A stretch of 64,000 nucleotides of DNA from Actinomyces viscosus (GTDB lineage Bacteria > Actinomycetota > Actinomycetes > Actinomycetales > Actinomycetaceae): contig NZ_LR134477.1 of NCBI RefSeq assembly GCF_900637975.1, positions 2,852,001 to 2,916,000 on the forward strand, given 5' to 3'. Positions 34,034 through 43,127 of this stretch are shown one piece after another. The notes under the pieces are model-generated. The model was given only the letters and a program-made list of their open reading frames with translations. It made no database searches and was not told the DNA's origin. Both the position numbers and the translations under genes were made by a program. Numbering within the stretch: position 1 is the stretch's first letter; each line of letters begins with the position of its first letter.

Positions 34034-35683
34034 ATGGGAGCGAACGAGGACAATTCCTCACTGGAGACACAGGCCGTGGAGGCTGAGCTCACTCTCTTGG
34101 AGGTGGAGCCCGGCGTTGCTGTCCTCTTCGGAAAGGCCGCGCCGGAGGGGTGGGATGTCGAGCCCTTCGGGCTGGGAGACAGCAGTGATCGCGAGATCGT
34201 TGACGCCTTGAGCGACGCCGTCGGCGCCGCGAACTTCGTCGCCCAGGGCCTGGGAGGGCTTGTCTCGGCTCAGGGGCTGGTCAGGCTCGCCCCGGAGCCG
34301 ATCCAGAATCTCCGGACCATGCAGACCATTGCGAAGGACGGCTACTACCTGGGCACCCTGACTCAGGGTGGCAAGTTCGCCGCCTCCGTCCGTTGGGCGC
34401 CCGCCGCTGGCGCCCAGGCGGCGACGGTCCTGGATAAAATGGGGCCATCTCTCGCGCTTCTGGCAATCAGTGCCCAGCTCACCGCGATCTCCAGCAAGGT
34501 TGATGAGAACATCGAGCTGACTCGTGATGTGCTCAAGGCCCTTCGTGAGGACCACTGGAACAGGCTTGGAGGCTTGTGTGACACCATCGCCGGCGCCATC
34601 GACGAGGCACGCACGGTGGGAACCGTGACGTCGCGAACCTTCGAGCGTGTCAAGCATCTCGAGGACTCATTGCGGGAGGAGCGCCGAACTTTCGCCGGTT
34701 ACCTCAATAAGCATCTGAAGAAGCTTGATGTCGACTACATCGGCAGACGGGACTACCTGAGAGACAACGCCGAGATCATCATCGCGGACGCCCAGGGCTT
34801 CATCATGGCGGAGACCGCCTACTACCGGTACCAGATGCTCAGGGCCGCCGAGATCGCGGCCGATAACGACCGCACTGCTGGGGATGATGAACTCATGAGA
34901 CTCCTCGCCAGGAAGGTTCCGGTGGAACGTCGAGAGTCAATGAACAGGGTCACCAGAGCTCTCGAGCAGCTCAATGCCCACTGCCACCTCGCCGACAAAC
35001 TGAGCGGCCGGAGGTGGAGCCTCCGCGACCTGCGCTCTCGGCGTTCAAGCAGTATCAACCAGACCGTGAGTGCCATGATCGAGTATGTTGACCGTCTGCG
35101 CGGCGCGGTCTACGAAAGGCCCACCGAGCTGAGGCCGAGTATCACGGTGGTCAAGGATGACGCCCCGACCCGCGCCCTTGACATCCTCAGGTGGGTTCTG
35201 GCTCCTGAGGAACCTCTCCTTGCCCTGGCAGAGGTCTCTCAGAGCGGTCTCGCTAAGGCCATTCCCGGTTCCGACGTCGTCTCCGGGGGAGCCCCGGGGC
35301 GCTTGATGGGCACCGCCAGTTACCTCGGCATCACGCCGACGCGGTTCTTCCTCACCTCGCAGTCGGCGCTCACCGGGGACGGGAACATCGAACGAAGCGT
35401 GCCACTCTCAGAGGTGCGTTACGTCCGTCTTCGGACGGGCAAGAAGGGGGCGAGCCTGGACATCATCACCCGGGACAAGGACATCTCCGTGAGTTTCGAG
35501 GACTGGGCTACAGAGGGTGCACACGACGACGAGGTCCGTCGTGTGGCGGATCTGCTCATGGCCGCTGCCAACCTGCCCGAGGAGGAGCAGCGCTCTGTGC
35601 CGGAGCTTCAGCAGATCACGACCCGCAGTCAGCTGGTGGAGGTAACGGCAGGCGAGCGGCTGCTGGCGTTGGCTACGGAGTAG
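34034..35683 (+). CDS. Uncharacterised protein with PH-like C-terminus, helicase neighbour
   Basis: The 549-residue product is not a family I can name. Residues 60-130 contain a Gly/Ala/Leu-rich hydrophobic stretch, followed by a long helical region (about 150-380) with charged heptads. The C-terminal 130 residues (from ERLLALA-like LLALAEVS to DLLMAAA) look like a bacterial PH/GRAM-type beta-barrel: GYLGITPTRFFLTSQS, VPLSEVRYVRLRTGKKGASLDII and DISVSFEDW. It follows the UPF1-like helicase by 90 bp on the same strand. The pairing suggests a membrane- or surface-sensing partner, but this is inference. ATG at 34034 with GGAGGAGCGGAGC upstream. Confidence 0.6.
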   Translation: MGANEDNSSLETQAVEAELTLLEVEPGVAVLFGKAAPEGWDVEPFGLGDSSDREIVDALSDAVGAANFVAQGLGGLVSAQGLVRLAPEPIQNLRTMQTIAKDGYYLGTLTQGGKFAASVRWAPAAGAQAATVLDKMGPSLALLAISAQLTAISSKVDENIELTRDVLKALREDHWNRLGGLCDTIAGAIDEARTVGTVTSRTFERVKHLEDSLREERRTFAGYLNKHLKKLDVDYIGRRDYLRDNAEIIIADAQGFIMAETAYYRYQMLRAAEIAADNDRTAGDDELMRLLARKVPVERRESMNRVTRALEQLNAHCHLADKLSGRRWSLRDLRSRRSSSINQTVSAMIEYVDRLRGAVYERPTELRPSITVVKDDAPTRALDILRWVLAPEEPLLALAEVSQSGLAKAIPGSDVVSGGAPGRLMGTASYLGITPTRFFLTSQSALTGDGNIERSVPLSEVRYVRLRTGKKGASLDIITRDKDISVSFEDWATEGAHDDEVRRVADLLMAAANLPEEEQRSVPELQQITTRSQLVEVTAGERLLALATE

Positions 35684-35703
35684 TTGGGGTAGTCAACGTC
35701 TCC

Positions 35704-35785
35704 CAACGTCGCGGTCGTACCCTATGCCGCGCGTTCGAGGGGTAGAGAGTACGACCGCGCGACCTACCCTACGACCGCGCGCGGT
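35704..35785. repeat. Dispersed palindromic repeat R2, copy 2
   Basis: An 82-bp element in the same orientation as copy 1 and closely matching it (CAACGTCGCGGTCGTA start, GACCTACCCTACGACC near the end). It lies 20 bases after the stop of the PH-like gene and upstream of a histidine kinase gene. Confidence 0.8.
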
Positions 35786-35872
35786 GGGAGCCGGTGCGCG
35801 GCTGACAATGGCGCTCGGCCTCCCCCAGCCGGGGGAGGCGGGGTCAACGGCGCTCTCAGTAGGGTTCGGCCC

Positions 35873-37138
35873 ATGACCGACGGCCCCATCGCCCCGAGCG
35901 CGCACGCCCGCAGGGTGCAGCTCCTCGTGTGGGGCGGTACCGCTTCGATCGCCGTGGCGCAGACGCTCGCCTCTCTTCCTTCCTACCTCAGGGTCGAAGG
36001 TCGCGCCGGTGTGGTGCTGTCCAGCTGGCAGGCGTTGTACGGCGGACACGTGCTCATCTCCGTGGTCTGCCTTCTCCTTCTGATCCCGGTCCTCAGGCGA
36101 CCACATCCTCTGCTGCCCGTCCTCATCGTCTTTCTGGGGAGCATCCCCGCGTGGACGCAAATCGCCACCTACGTCGCGGCCACGGTTCTCGGTATGCGCA
36201 AGGGCGTGCGAGCGGTACCGGTGGTCCTGGTCTCGATGATCGTGGGGATGGCTATGTCTCCGATTCTGATACCGGAGTTCGAAGGTCTGTGGACTGTGGT
36301 TCAGGGCATCTTCATCAACGCCCCGATGTGCGTCGTCTGCGTCATGCTCGGCGTCAACCTGCAGGCCCGTGAGGAGCTGCTGCGCTCGGCCTCCCGCGAG
36401 GCCCGTCTCATCCGCACCACGCAGGAGGCGCGCATCGCCCAGAGCCGCGCCGAGGAGCGCGCCCGCATCTCCCGCGAGATGCACGACTCGCTCGCCCACC
36501 GCCTCTCCCTGGTCTCCCTCCATGCCGGCGCGCTCCAGACCCGCACCGACCTGGAGGCCGGAGCCGTCCGCAGGATCGCCGGCAGTATCCACGCCCTGGC
36601 GGCCGACGCCGGGCGAGAGCTGCGCCAGATCCTCGCCGTTCTGCACGACGACGGTTCCGCCGACGACGCCCGCGCCACCTGGTCCGACGTCGAGGACGTT
36701 CTGGCCTGGGAGCGGGAGGCGGGCCAGGAGATCGACCTGCACCTGGCCGAGTCCTGGGCGGAATCCTTCGACCTCGCAGGCGCCCGCAGCCGGCACGCGG
36801 TCCTGCGCACCGTCGAGGAGCTGCTCGCCAACGCCCGTCGCCACGGGGCCGGCGGCGTCGTGCGCCTTGACTGCGAGGTCGAGGCCTCCGACGGCGCCGA
36901 AGGTGCCGGGGGCCCCGCTGCCGGTGTGGTCGCCGAGGCTCCCGGTGCGGCCGCCCTCGTGGTGCGGTGCGTCAACAGCTGCCCGTCCACGCCCAGGCCG
37001 ACGGCGCCCGGAGGCGGCCTCGGCCTGGAGGGCCTGCGCGAGCGGCTGCGGCTCCTCGGGGGCGAGCTGCACGTCTCGCAGCGCGCAGGGCAGTTCGTCG
37101 TCATGGCCGCCGTCCCGGCCCGTTCCGATCTACAGTAG
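35873..37138 (+). CDS. NarL-system sensor histidine kinase
   Basis: The 421-residue membrane kinase has about five hydrophobic segments (residues 15-160), then a HisKA_3 domain with the phospho-acceptor histidine in SREMHDSLAHRLSL (near residue 204) and a HATPase_c domain (VEELLANARRHG; GGGLGLEGLRERL). It has no extracytoplasmic sensor domain of size, so the signal is probably membrane-borne. The response regulator gene follows 35 bases downstream. A Glu/Ala/Gly insertion sits in the ATPase domain. The signal and regulon are unknown. Confidence 0.9.
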   Translation: MTDGPIAPSAHARRVQLLVWGGTASIAVAQTLASLPSYLRVEGRAGVVLSSWQALYGGHVLISVVCLLLLIPVLRRPHPLLPVLIVFLGSIPAWTQIATYVAATVLGMRKGVRAVPVVLVSMIVGMAMSPILIPEFEGLWTVVQGIFINAPMCVVCVMLGVNLQAREELLRSASREARLIRTTQEARIAQSRAEERARISREMHDSLAHRLSLVSLHAGALQTRTDLEAGAVRRIAGSIHALAADAGRELRQILAVLHDDGSADDARATWSDVEDVLAWEREAGQEIDLHLAESWAESFDLAGARSRHAVLRTVEELLANARRHGAGGVVRLDCEVEASDGAEGAGGPAAGVVAEAPGAAALVVRCVNSCPSTPRPTAPGGGLGLEGLRERLRLLGGELHVSQRAGQFVVMAAVPARSDLQ

Positions 37139-37173
37139 GCATCCCACGTAATTGAAGAAGCAAAGGAATCGGC

Positions 37174-37839
37174 ATGGACTCACCGCAGCGCCGGGTACGC
37201 GTTGTCGTCGTTGACGATGACGCCCTCGTGCGCGCCGCCCTGCGCCCCATCCTCGAGAGCGACCCCGGCATCACCGTGCTCGGCGAGGGCGCCGACGGGC
37301 GCAGCGGCTACGACGCGGCGCGCAGCCTGCGCCCCGACGTCGTCCTCATGGACCTGCACATGCCCGGCACTGACGGCGTCTGGGCCACCGCGCAGATCAC
37401 CGCCGACTGTCCCGACACCAGGGTCCTCGTGCTGACTGCCTTCGACACCGACGCGATGGTCGCCGCCGCCCTGCGCGCCGGCGCGACCGGTTTCCTCCTC
37501 AAGGACAGTGCCCCGGAGGTCATATTCCGTTCCGTGCACGCCGCCGCCGACGGCCAGCGGGCCTTCTCCGGCTCCGTCCTGGACCGGCTCGTGGAGGCGG
37601 CCGTCGAGGCCACCCCGCAGCGGCGCACCTTCCCCGACAGTGTCACCGACCGGGAGCGCCAGGTCGCCCTGCTCGTGGCGCAGGGTCTGGGCAACGGCGA
37701 GATCGCCGCGGAGCTCGCCGTCGGCGCCAGCACCGTCAAGACCCATGTCTCGGCCCTGCTGGACAAGTTCGGCGTCACCAACCGGGTCCAGCTGGCCGTT
37801 GCCGTGGCCGAGTGCACGGTCGACGACGCCGCTCGCTGA
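37174..37839 (+). CDS. NarL/LuxR-type response regulator
   Basis: The 221-residue regulator has a receiver domain with acidic pocket (VVVDDD), phospho-acceptor Asp 60 (VVLMDLHMPG), the T/K switch residues (VLTAF, LLKDS), and a C-terminal LuxR HTH (LVAQGLGNGEIAAELAVGAS). It is co-transcribed with the kinase at 35873-37138. A strong terminator hairpin follows at 37897-37939. It presumably activates or represses a small local set; no targets can be read from the context. Confidence 0.92.
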   Translation: MDSPQRRVRVVVVDDDALVRAALRPILESDPGITVLGEGADGRSGYDAARSLRPDVVLMDLHMPGTDGVWATAQITADCPDTRVLVLTAFDTDAMVAAALRAGATGFLLKDSAPEVIFRSVHAAADGQRAFSGSVLDRLVEAAVEATPQRRTFPDSVTDRERQVALLVAQGLGNGEIAAELAVGASTVKTHVSALLDKFGVTNRVQLAVAVAECTVDDAAR

Positions 37840-37896
37840 CCGGCGGCACTGACTCGACGGTACTGACTCGCGCTGCTCCCCACCGGCCCAACAGGT

Positions 37897-37939
37897 CGGG
37901 GCCTCGGGTCCACTCACCGGGAGTGGACCCGAGGCCCCG
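37897..37939. terminator. Bidirectional terminator hairpin
   Basis: A perfect 19-bp stem (37897-37915 with 37921-37939) and a 5-base loop lie between the response regulator and the convergent peptidase gene. No long T-run follows, as is common in high-GC genomes. Confidence 0.8.
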
Positions 37940-37970
37940 AGGCGCGTCGCGCTCGTAACTGTCTATCCGC

Positions 37971-39740
37971 CTACGCTGTCGCGGCAGCGGGAGCGGCGGA
38001 GCCGCTGTTCGCACCTGCTGCGGTGGGCAACGCGGCCCGGCGCCGGCTTGCGGCCTGCAGGAGCACGAGCGCCAGCGGCGCCACCGGCACGATCGCGAAG
38101 AACACGGTCACCCACACCGCGGTGAGGCTGAGCATCTCGTGAATGAGCAGGACCATCGGCGCGAAGATCGCCACGATGACGAAGGCCGCCAGGGCCCCGA
38201 CCGCCGGCCGCACCCGCCTCGGCACCAGCGCGGTCAGCGCCAGGGCCAGCGTGGCGAGAACCAGGATGTAGGCGGTGCCGGGCACCAGCACCATGAGCGG
38301 TACGCAGGCGGCCGCCAGCAGGAGCAGCACCGCGGCGGTGGTCTCCTGCCCGAGTCCCTCCTTCCAGCGCCGCACCACGAACCGCACCGTCAGCCCCGCT
38401 CCGACCAGAGCCCCGACGGCGAACATCCACACCAGCAGCGGATTCGGCCCGAGCCCGCTCACCGGCGCCCACCCCGCCGCAATAGCGCCGAGCTGCATCA
38501 GCCCCGCAGCGGCGGAAGCGAACACGGCCCGCCAGGTCAGTCCCCGCACGCTCCCCAGGACCCGCTTCCAGCGCAGGGACCTGGCCCGCAGTGCAACGAA
38601 GCCGAGCGCGCTGACCACGGCCAGGCACCCCAGCCCCGTCCCGACTGCCTCCGGGTATCGCACCGTCATGCCCCGCCACAGCTGGAAGAAGTGGAGGTCG
38701 CTGTCGGCCGTCAGCGTGGGGGCCTGGCCGTCGAAGGCCCAGGCGCGGGTGAGGTCGAGGACCTGGTCGCCGTAGTGCTGGAGGGTCGAGTGGTTGACGT
38801 ACTGCGGGGCGTCCGTGGAGTGGTGGTAGTGCCCGGCCTCCCCGATTGCCGCGATGTTGAGCACTGTGAAGCCCTCAGGGATGACGATCGACATGTCAGT
38901 GCCGTTGGGCATGCGCGCGTACAGCGAGGGGAAGAGTGAGCTGGTCACGGGCTGTGTGACGTGGTTCAGGAAGTAGCCGGCGACGGCACTGTTGTTCGGG
39001 GAGGTCTCGAACATGAATGCCGGCCCGCTCATGCCGCGGGCCTCAAGGTTGAGGATGAGGTCGACGTTCTCGTAGTCGGCGCGGTGATGGCGCATCTCGT
39101 TGCGGGCGCCGACGAAGCCGATCTCCTCGCCGTCGGTGATGACGATCTTCAGCGAGTTCTCCGGTTGGCGCCCCTCGGCCTTAAGCGCCCGGAGCGTCTC
39201 AACGATGGCGGCCACGCCGTAGCCGTCGTCGGCGGCCCCGTGGGAGGTCCCGTCGGTGGTGCGCTGTTCACCGTTTTCGTCCGCCTCGACCGTGGCCGAG
39301 TCGTAGTGGGCCATGAGCGCCATGGTGCGCTCGGACTTCCCCGGCACGTCGACGACGATCGTGTCGGCCGTGGCGTCCTTGACCGCCGCCTGCTGCTCGG
39401 CGGTAAGGACGTCGAAGGTCATCTTCGCCCTCGGGTTGCTGAGGTCGAACAGCGGGTCGGAGTGCACGTCGGCGGTGTAGCCCAGGTCGGCGAACATGCC
39501 GATGACGTCGTCGCGCGCCCGGTCGTGCGCCTCGCGGCGCAGAACGCTGTGGGGCTCATCGGCCAGGCGGTTGATCGAGGCCATGGCGCGCTCGGCGGAG
39601 AACGCGGTGGGGTCGGCGGTGGTCGGTGCGGGCGAGGGCAGGATGAAGACGCTCAGGCCCGCCACCAGACCCAGCAGGGCGGCGAGCGGAGCCAACAGGC
39701 GCCGGGCGAGATCGGGTACGGAGAAGCGGTGAGTGGTCAT
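37971..39740 (-). CDS. Membrane-anchored M28-family metallopeptidase
   Basis: The 589-residue protein starts with a signal-anchor helix (residues 12-35), followed by a secreted M28 peptidase domain. Predicted Zn ligands are in MAHYDSATV (His), GAADDGYGVAA (Asp), ITDGEEIGFVG (catalytic and ligand Glu) and AGHYHHSTDAPQYV (His). The C-terminal 220 residues hold about six hydrophobic helices, so the protein is a polytopic membrane peptidase like Fxna/ERMP1-type. It probably trims peptides outside the membrane. ATG 39740 with GTTCC-less upstream; monocistronic, convergent with the two-component genes. Confidence 0.85.
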   Translation of the reverse strand: MTTHRFSVPDLARRLLAPLAALLGLVAGLSVFILPSPAPTTADPTAFSAERAMASINRLADEPHSVLRREAHDRARDDVIGMFADLGYTADVHSDPLFDLSNPRAKMTFDVLTAEQQAAVKDATADTIVVDVPGKSERTMALMAHYDSATVEADENGEQRTTDGTSHGAADDGYGVAAIVETLRALKAEGRQPENSLKIVITDGEEIGFVGARNEMRHHRADYENVDLILNLEARGMSGPAFMFETSPNNSAVAGYFLNHVTQPVTSSLFPSLYARMPNGTDMSIVIPEGFTVLNIAAIGEAGHYHHSTDAPQYVNHSTLQHYGDQVLDLTRAWAFDGQAPTLTADSDLHFFQLWRGMTVRYPEAVGTGLGCLAVVSALGFVALRARSLRWKRVLGSVRGLTWRAVFASAAAGLMQLGAIAAGWAPVSGLGPNPLLVWMFAVGALVGAGLTVRFVVRRWKEGLGQETTAAVLLLLAAACVPLMVLVPGTAYILVLATLALALTALVPRRVRPAVGALAAFVIVAIFAPMVLLIHEMLSLTAVWVTVFFAIVPVAPLALVLLQAASRRRAALPTAAGANSGSAAPAAATA

Positions 39741-39967
39741 GGCAAGGAACCTAAGAGTTCGGTACGGACATAGTGATCGGCCACGGGGCCGGGGTTGATG
39801 GCGTTCAGGTGGAGGCCTGCGGTGTCCGGCTCCGCCACCTGGGGGAGGGACTGATCGACGCGCTCGTGCTCTGCGGCTTCAGGAACGGTGGGCTGGGACC
39901 CGAAGGCGCGGCGCAGGGCGCGAACGTGGGCGGTGGTGCCGGAGCGAGCCAGCCTGATCGGGTCGTT

Positions 39968-41560
39968 TCAGGCCTTGGGCCAGGCGACGGCCAGGCAGGC
40001 GGCGACGAAGGCGACGGTCAGTCCCACCTGCATCCAGCCGAGCCAGGCCCGGCGCCTGGGCAGGGTGGGCAGCTCCGGCCACAGCGTGATGCCCCGGACG
40101 ATCCCGTACATGCCGGGCAGTGCCACCACCCCCAGGATCCAGGTGGGCAGGTACACCCACGGCCCGCTGGCGGCGGCCGCCATGAGGCAGGCGATGATCG
40201 AGGCCGCGCGGCAGGCCACCGCCATACGGCTGGGTGCACTCGCGGCGCGGGCGGCGGTGTACAGGCCCATGACCAGGGCCAGGATGCTGAAGGCTCCGAG
40301 GAGCATGCCCTGGGGCAGCATCTCGGCCGAGATCGGCATGCGCGCCGTCGAGGCCTTCTGGCCGTCGGTCAGGAGCGCCGCGGCGAGGGCGGAGGCGGTG
40401 CCGTCCGTGTTCTGGTCGGTGTAGACCATGACGGCCGTGCCTGACTCCTTGTCGATGGCCAGGTGCGTCATGTACTCCATCGTGGTGCCGCCGTGGTTGA
40501 TGATCGTGTGCCCGTCGACGACGTCGGTGTACCAGGTGTACCCGACCTTTTCTCCCGGCAGCTTGATGCCGTCCATGACCTCGGCGGGCCACCGCGGCTC
40601 CTGGGGGCTGGTGCCGCCGGGGACGGTATCGGTCAGGACTGCCTGGGCGTAACGGGTCATGTCCTCCGGGGTGCTCCACACGCCGGCGCCGGCTGGGTTG
40701 GTGCCTGTGCCGCTGAGGGACTGGCCGCGGCGCCCGTTGGCCTGGACGCCGTGAATGGCGTCGTCGGGGATGTCCGACTGGCCGGCGGTGAGGGTCGTGT
40801 GCTCCATGCCCAGGGGCGTGAAGAGCCGCTCCGTGATGTAGGACCTCCAGGACTCGGCCCCGGCGGCGCGGGTGAGCGCCTCGCCCAGCAGCGAGATGCC
40901 CAGGTTGGAGTAGGCGAATTCGCCGCGTGTGCTCATCTCGGTGGTGCGGGCCTTGTCGATGAGCTGGTCGATGCTGTCGGTGAAGGGATTGAGTCCCAGG
41001 ATGTTGCCTTGCAGCATCCACATGCTCTCATCCTGTGTGGGGATGCTCGGGATGCCGGAGCGGTGCGAGGCGACCTCCTCCAGGGTGGCCTCGCCGGCCG
41101 GGGTGCCGGCGAGCTCGGGCAGGTGGGTGGACAGTGGTTCGTCGGCCTTGACCTCGCCGCGCGCGATGGCGTCGGCTAAGAGCTGGCCGGCGAAGGTCTT
41201 GGTGATCGAACCGATCTCCATGGGGGTGGTGGACGTGTACTGCTGGCCGGAGGCGGCCGTGCCGATACCGGCGTGGCGGACGGAGTCGGCCGTGATGACG
41301 GAGACGTGAATGCCTTGGGCCTGGTAGTTGTCAGGCAGGAGGCCGATGACCTGCTTGGCCAGGTCCTTGTCGCCGGTGATGGCGGAGGTGTCCGCCTTCG
41401 GCGCGTGCGGCCCGGCGGCGAAGACCACCAGGGCCAGGCAGGCCGCCAGGACCGCGCAGGCCCAACGGGGGAGCAGGCCACGCGGCCGGCTGGGAGAAGC
41501 GGGCCTGAACTGCTGTGATGGCGGGTCGGAACGGGGGGCGGGAGAGGTTGCGGTGCTCAT
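39968..41560 (-). CDS. Serine hydrolase of the beta-lactamase/PBP4* family
   Basis: The 530-residue protein has an N-terminal signal anchor (about residues 28-48), then a class C beta-lactamase-type fold with SITK (the SxxK catalytic motif in GSITKTF), YSNLG (YxN) and HGGTT (third motif). The C-terminal 130 residues contain four hydrophobic helices. Such proteins are D-Ala-D-Ala carboxypeptidases, esterases or peptidases; true beta-lactamase activity is not implied. The start ATG 41560 is chosen at the MSTATSPAP leader; in-frame codons further upstream are spurious. Activity is expected outside the membrane. Confidence 0.85.
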   Translation of the reverse strand: MSTATSPAPRSDPPSQQFRPASPSRPRGLLPRWACAVLAACLALVVFAAGPHAPKADTSAITGDKDLAKQVIGLLPDNYQAQGIHVSVITADSVRHAGIGTAASGQQYTSTTPMEIGSITKTFAGQLLADAIARGEVKADEPLSTHLPELAGTPAGEATLEEVASHRSGIPSIPTQDESMWMLQGNILGLNPFTDSIDQLIDKARTTEMSTRGEFAYSNLGISLLGEALTRAAGAESWRSYITERLFTPLGMEHTTLTAGQSDIPDDAIHGVQANGRRGQSLSGTGTNPAGAGVWSTPEDMTRYAQAVLTDTVPGGTSPQEPRWPAEVMDGIKLPGEKVGYTWYTDVVDGHTIINHGGTTMEYMTHLAIDKESGTAVMVYTDQNTDGTASALAAALLTDGQKASTARMPISAEMLPQGMLLGAFSILALVMGLYTAARAASAPSRMAVACRAASIIACLMAAAASGPWVYLPTWILGVVALPGMYGIVRGITLWPELPTLPRRRAWLGWMQVGLTVAFVAACLAVAWPKA

Positions 41561-41774
41561 GGAACCAGGCTGTCCCGACGCCCTCGCCGGAACGATCCAG
41601 CCAGCCGGTCGACCCGTGTCGGGCCAGCCCGACAAAAGAAATCCGGCCTTTGAACCGGTGTGATAGTTCTGGGCGTGGTGACGCGTCGGGCCCTGGAGGC
41701 CACAGGCTGATGGATGCTCCAGTTGTCCACAGGGTGTCGGCGTCGGGTTGCGCATACTCCGCCGGTGGGTGGCA

Positions 41775-42677
41775 ATGAGCCCCATGAACACTGTGGACGC
41801 TGAGCTGCTCGCTGCTGTGCGTGGCTGCTACGGAGCGGTGCGCATGCGGGACCTCGAGCTGACTCGTACCCAGCGCCGTCACGTGGCCTCGCTCGTGAGG
41901 GCGGGTGAGCTCATCGCCCATGAGCACGGGGTTGTCGGCATCCCAGGTGCCGAGCGCGCCGTTGTTCTGGCGCGCATTCACGGCGGGCTGCTCACCTGCC
42001 AGGCTGCTATGCGCTACTACGGGCTGCCGGTGGCTCGGAGGGTCGAGCAGGTTCATCTCGTCGTTCCGCCTGGTGGGCGACTTGCGACTGCGGGACGTGA
42101 GGTTCTCCATGTCGATCGAAGTCAGGATCCGCCTGCGCTGCATGGTTTCCCGGTGCAGCCACTTCCTGCGGCGCTGGCCCGTTTCCTGCGCTGCCACGTC
42201 CAGGACGACTCTCCACTCATCGCTCTTGACGCAGCACTTCACGATGAGCGTGTCACCACCGAGCAGGTCCGCGACCTGCTGCGCGGCCCCGGCTCGGCTC
42301 GGGCGCTCACGCGACTCGACCGTGCCAGTGATCGGGCTCGTTCCCCGTTGGAGACGCTGGCGCGAATGGACCTCGAGGCCGCGGGGTTGAGCTTCGAAGA
42401 CGGGGTGGAGATCGAGGGGATTGGCGAGGTGGACCTGGTGATCGAGGAGTGGGTGGTCGTGGAGCTTGATGGCTACACCTACCACTGTGACGAGTACCAG
42501 TTCGGCCTCGACCGCTGGCGCGACCGCCGGCTTGTCGCCCGTGGCTTCCTGCCGCTGCGCTTCACGAGGCAGGATGTCTACGCGCATCAGGTCGTCCCGG
42601 ACGTGCAGAGGGCCTTGGAACGGTGGGGAGTGTCCAAATCTGTCACAAAGACGGTGGCGGGCGTTGAGTGCGTTTGA
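41775..42677 (+). CDS. AbiEi-like HTH plus DUF559 endonuclease-like protein
   Basis: The 300-residue protein has an N-terminal winged-helix AbiEi_4-type region (GAVRMRDLELTRTQRRHVA, then VRAGELIAHEHGVVGIPG). The C-terminal DUF559 (Vsr/PD-(D/E)XK-like) domain carries ELDGYTYHCDEYQFGLDRWR and LPLRFTRQDV. This arrangement is common in actinobacteria as AbiEi-domain antitoxin-like proteins. No AbiEii toxin gene is adjacent, so it is either an orphan or a nuclease in its own right. ATG 41775 or 41787 are both possible starts. An inverted repeat flanks its 3' end. Confidence 0.75.
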   Translation: MSPMNTVDAELLAAVRGCYGAVRMRDLELTRTQRRHVASLVRAGELIAHEHGVVGIPGAERAVVLARIHGGLLTCQAAMRYYGLPVARRVEQVHLVVPPGGRLATAGREVLHVDRSQDPPALHGFPVQPLPAALARFLRCHVQDDSPLIALDAALHDERVTTEQVRDLLRGPGSARALTRLDRASDRARSPLETLARMDLEAAGLSFEDGVEIEGIGEVDLVIEEWVVVELDGYTYHCDEYQFGLDRWRDRRLVARGFLPLRFTRQDVYAHQVVPDVQRALERWGVSKSVTKTVAGVECV

Positions 42678-42751
42678 GAAAACCGCATGATTCCGCGGTT
42701 CTGTCGACGGCTTGATTGGGCCGCAGGCTCTTTTGTTACAGATTTGGACAC
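42630..42751. repeat. Inverted repeat around the end of the AbiEi-DUF559 gene
   Basis: GTGTCCAAATCTGT (42630 on) and its reverse complement ACAGATTTGGACAC (42738-42751) extend to about 21 bases with one or two mismatches, separated by roughly 80 bases. The left arm is in the coding end of the gene. It may form a long-range stem or mark a past insertion. Confidence 0.55.
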
Positions 42752-42910
42752 AAACCCGCTGATGACCCCGTCCCAACACGCCGGTAGACGCGATCCGGAT
42801 CGTGCGTGTGCTCTCCATGAGGTCCCGATGGTCCGTGTTTCGGGCCTGACCTCATCCGCGGGATCGCGCGGGAAGCCTCTTCCTATCGGGACGAAAGTCC
42901 TCGCCTCTAT

Positions 42911-42957
42911 CGCAAGATGTTGTGGTTGAGATACAATTGAGGCACAAGATGATGTGT
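42911..42957 (+). promoter_or_regulatory. Pair of NrdR-like boxes and nrdD promoter
   Basis: CGCAAGATGTTGTGG (42911-42925) and CACAAGATGATGTGT (42943-42957) both resemble the NrdR box consensus ACACWATATATWGTGT. Their starts are 32 bases apart, three helical turns, the spacing at which NrdR binds pairs of boxes in ribonucleotide reductase promoters. A TACAAT hexamer (42932-42937) between them is a likely -10. NrdR would repress nrdDG. The remainder of 42678-43127 shows no gene. Confidence 0.6.
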
Positions 42958-43127
42958 CGCACCGCTGTGATTTGGGAGTATGGTCGACACCGGTGCCACC
43001 GACCGGCTGGCTTCCACCAGGCAGTACGGAGCCAGTGCGGAGTCACTGACGGCACCCAGCAGGAGCGGCCCACATCGACGCTCGACAAGGCCGTGAACAG
43101 GAACGAGAAGGACCTACGGAGAGACCC

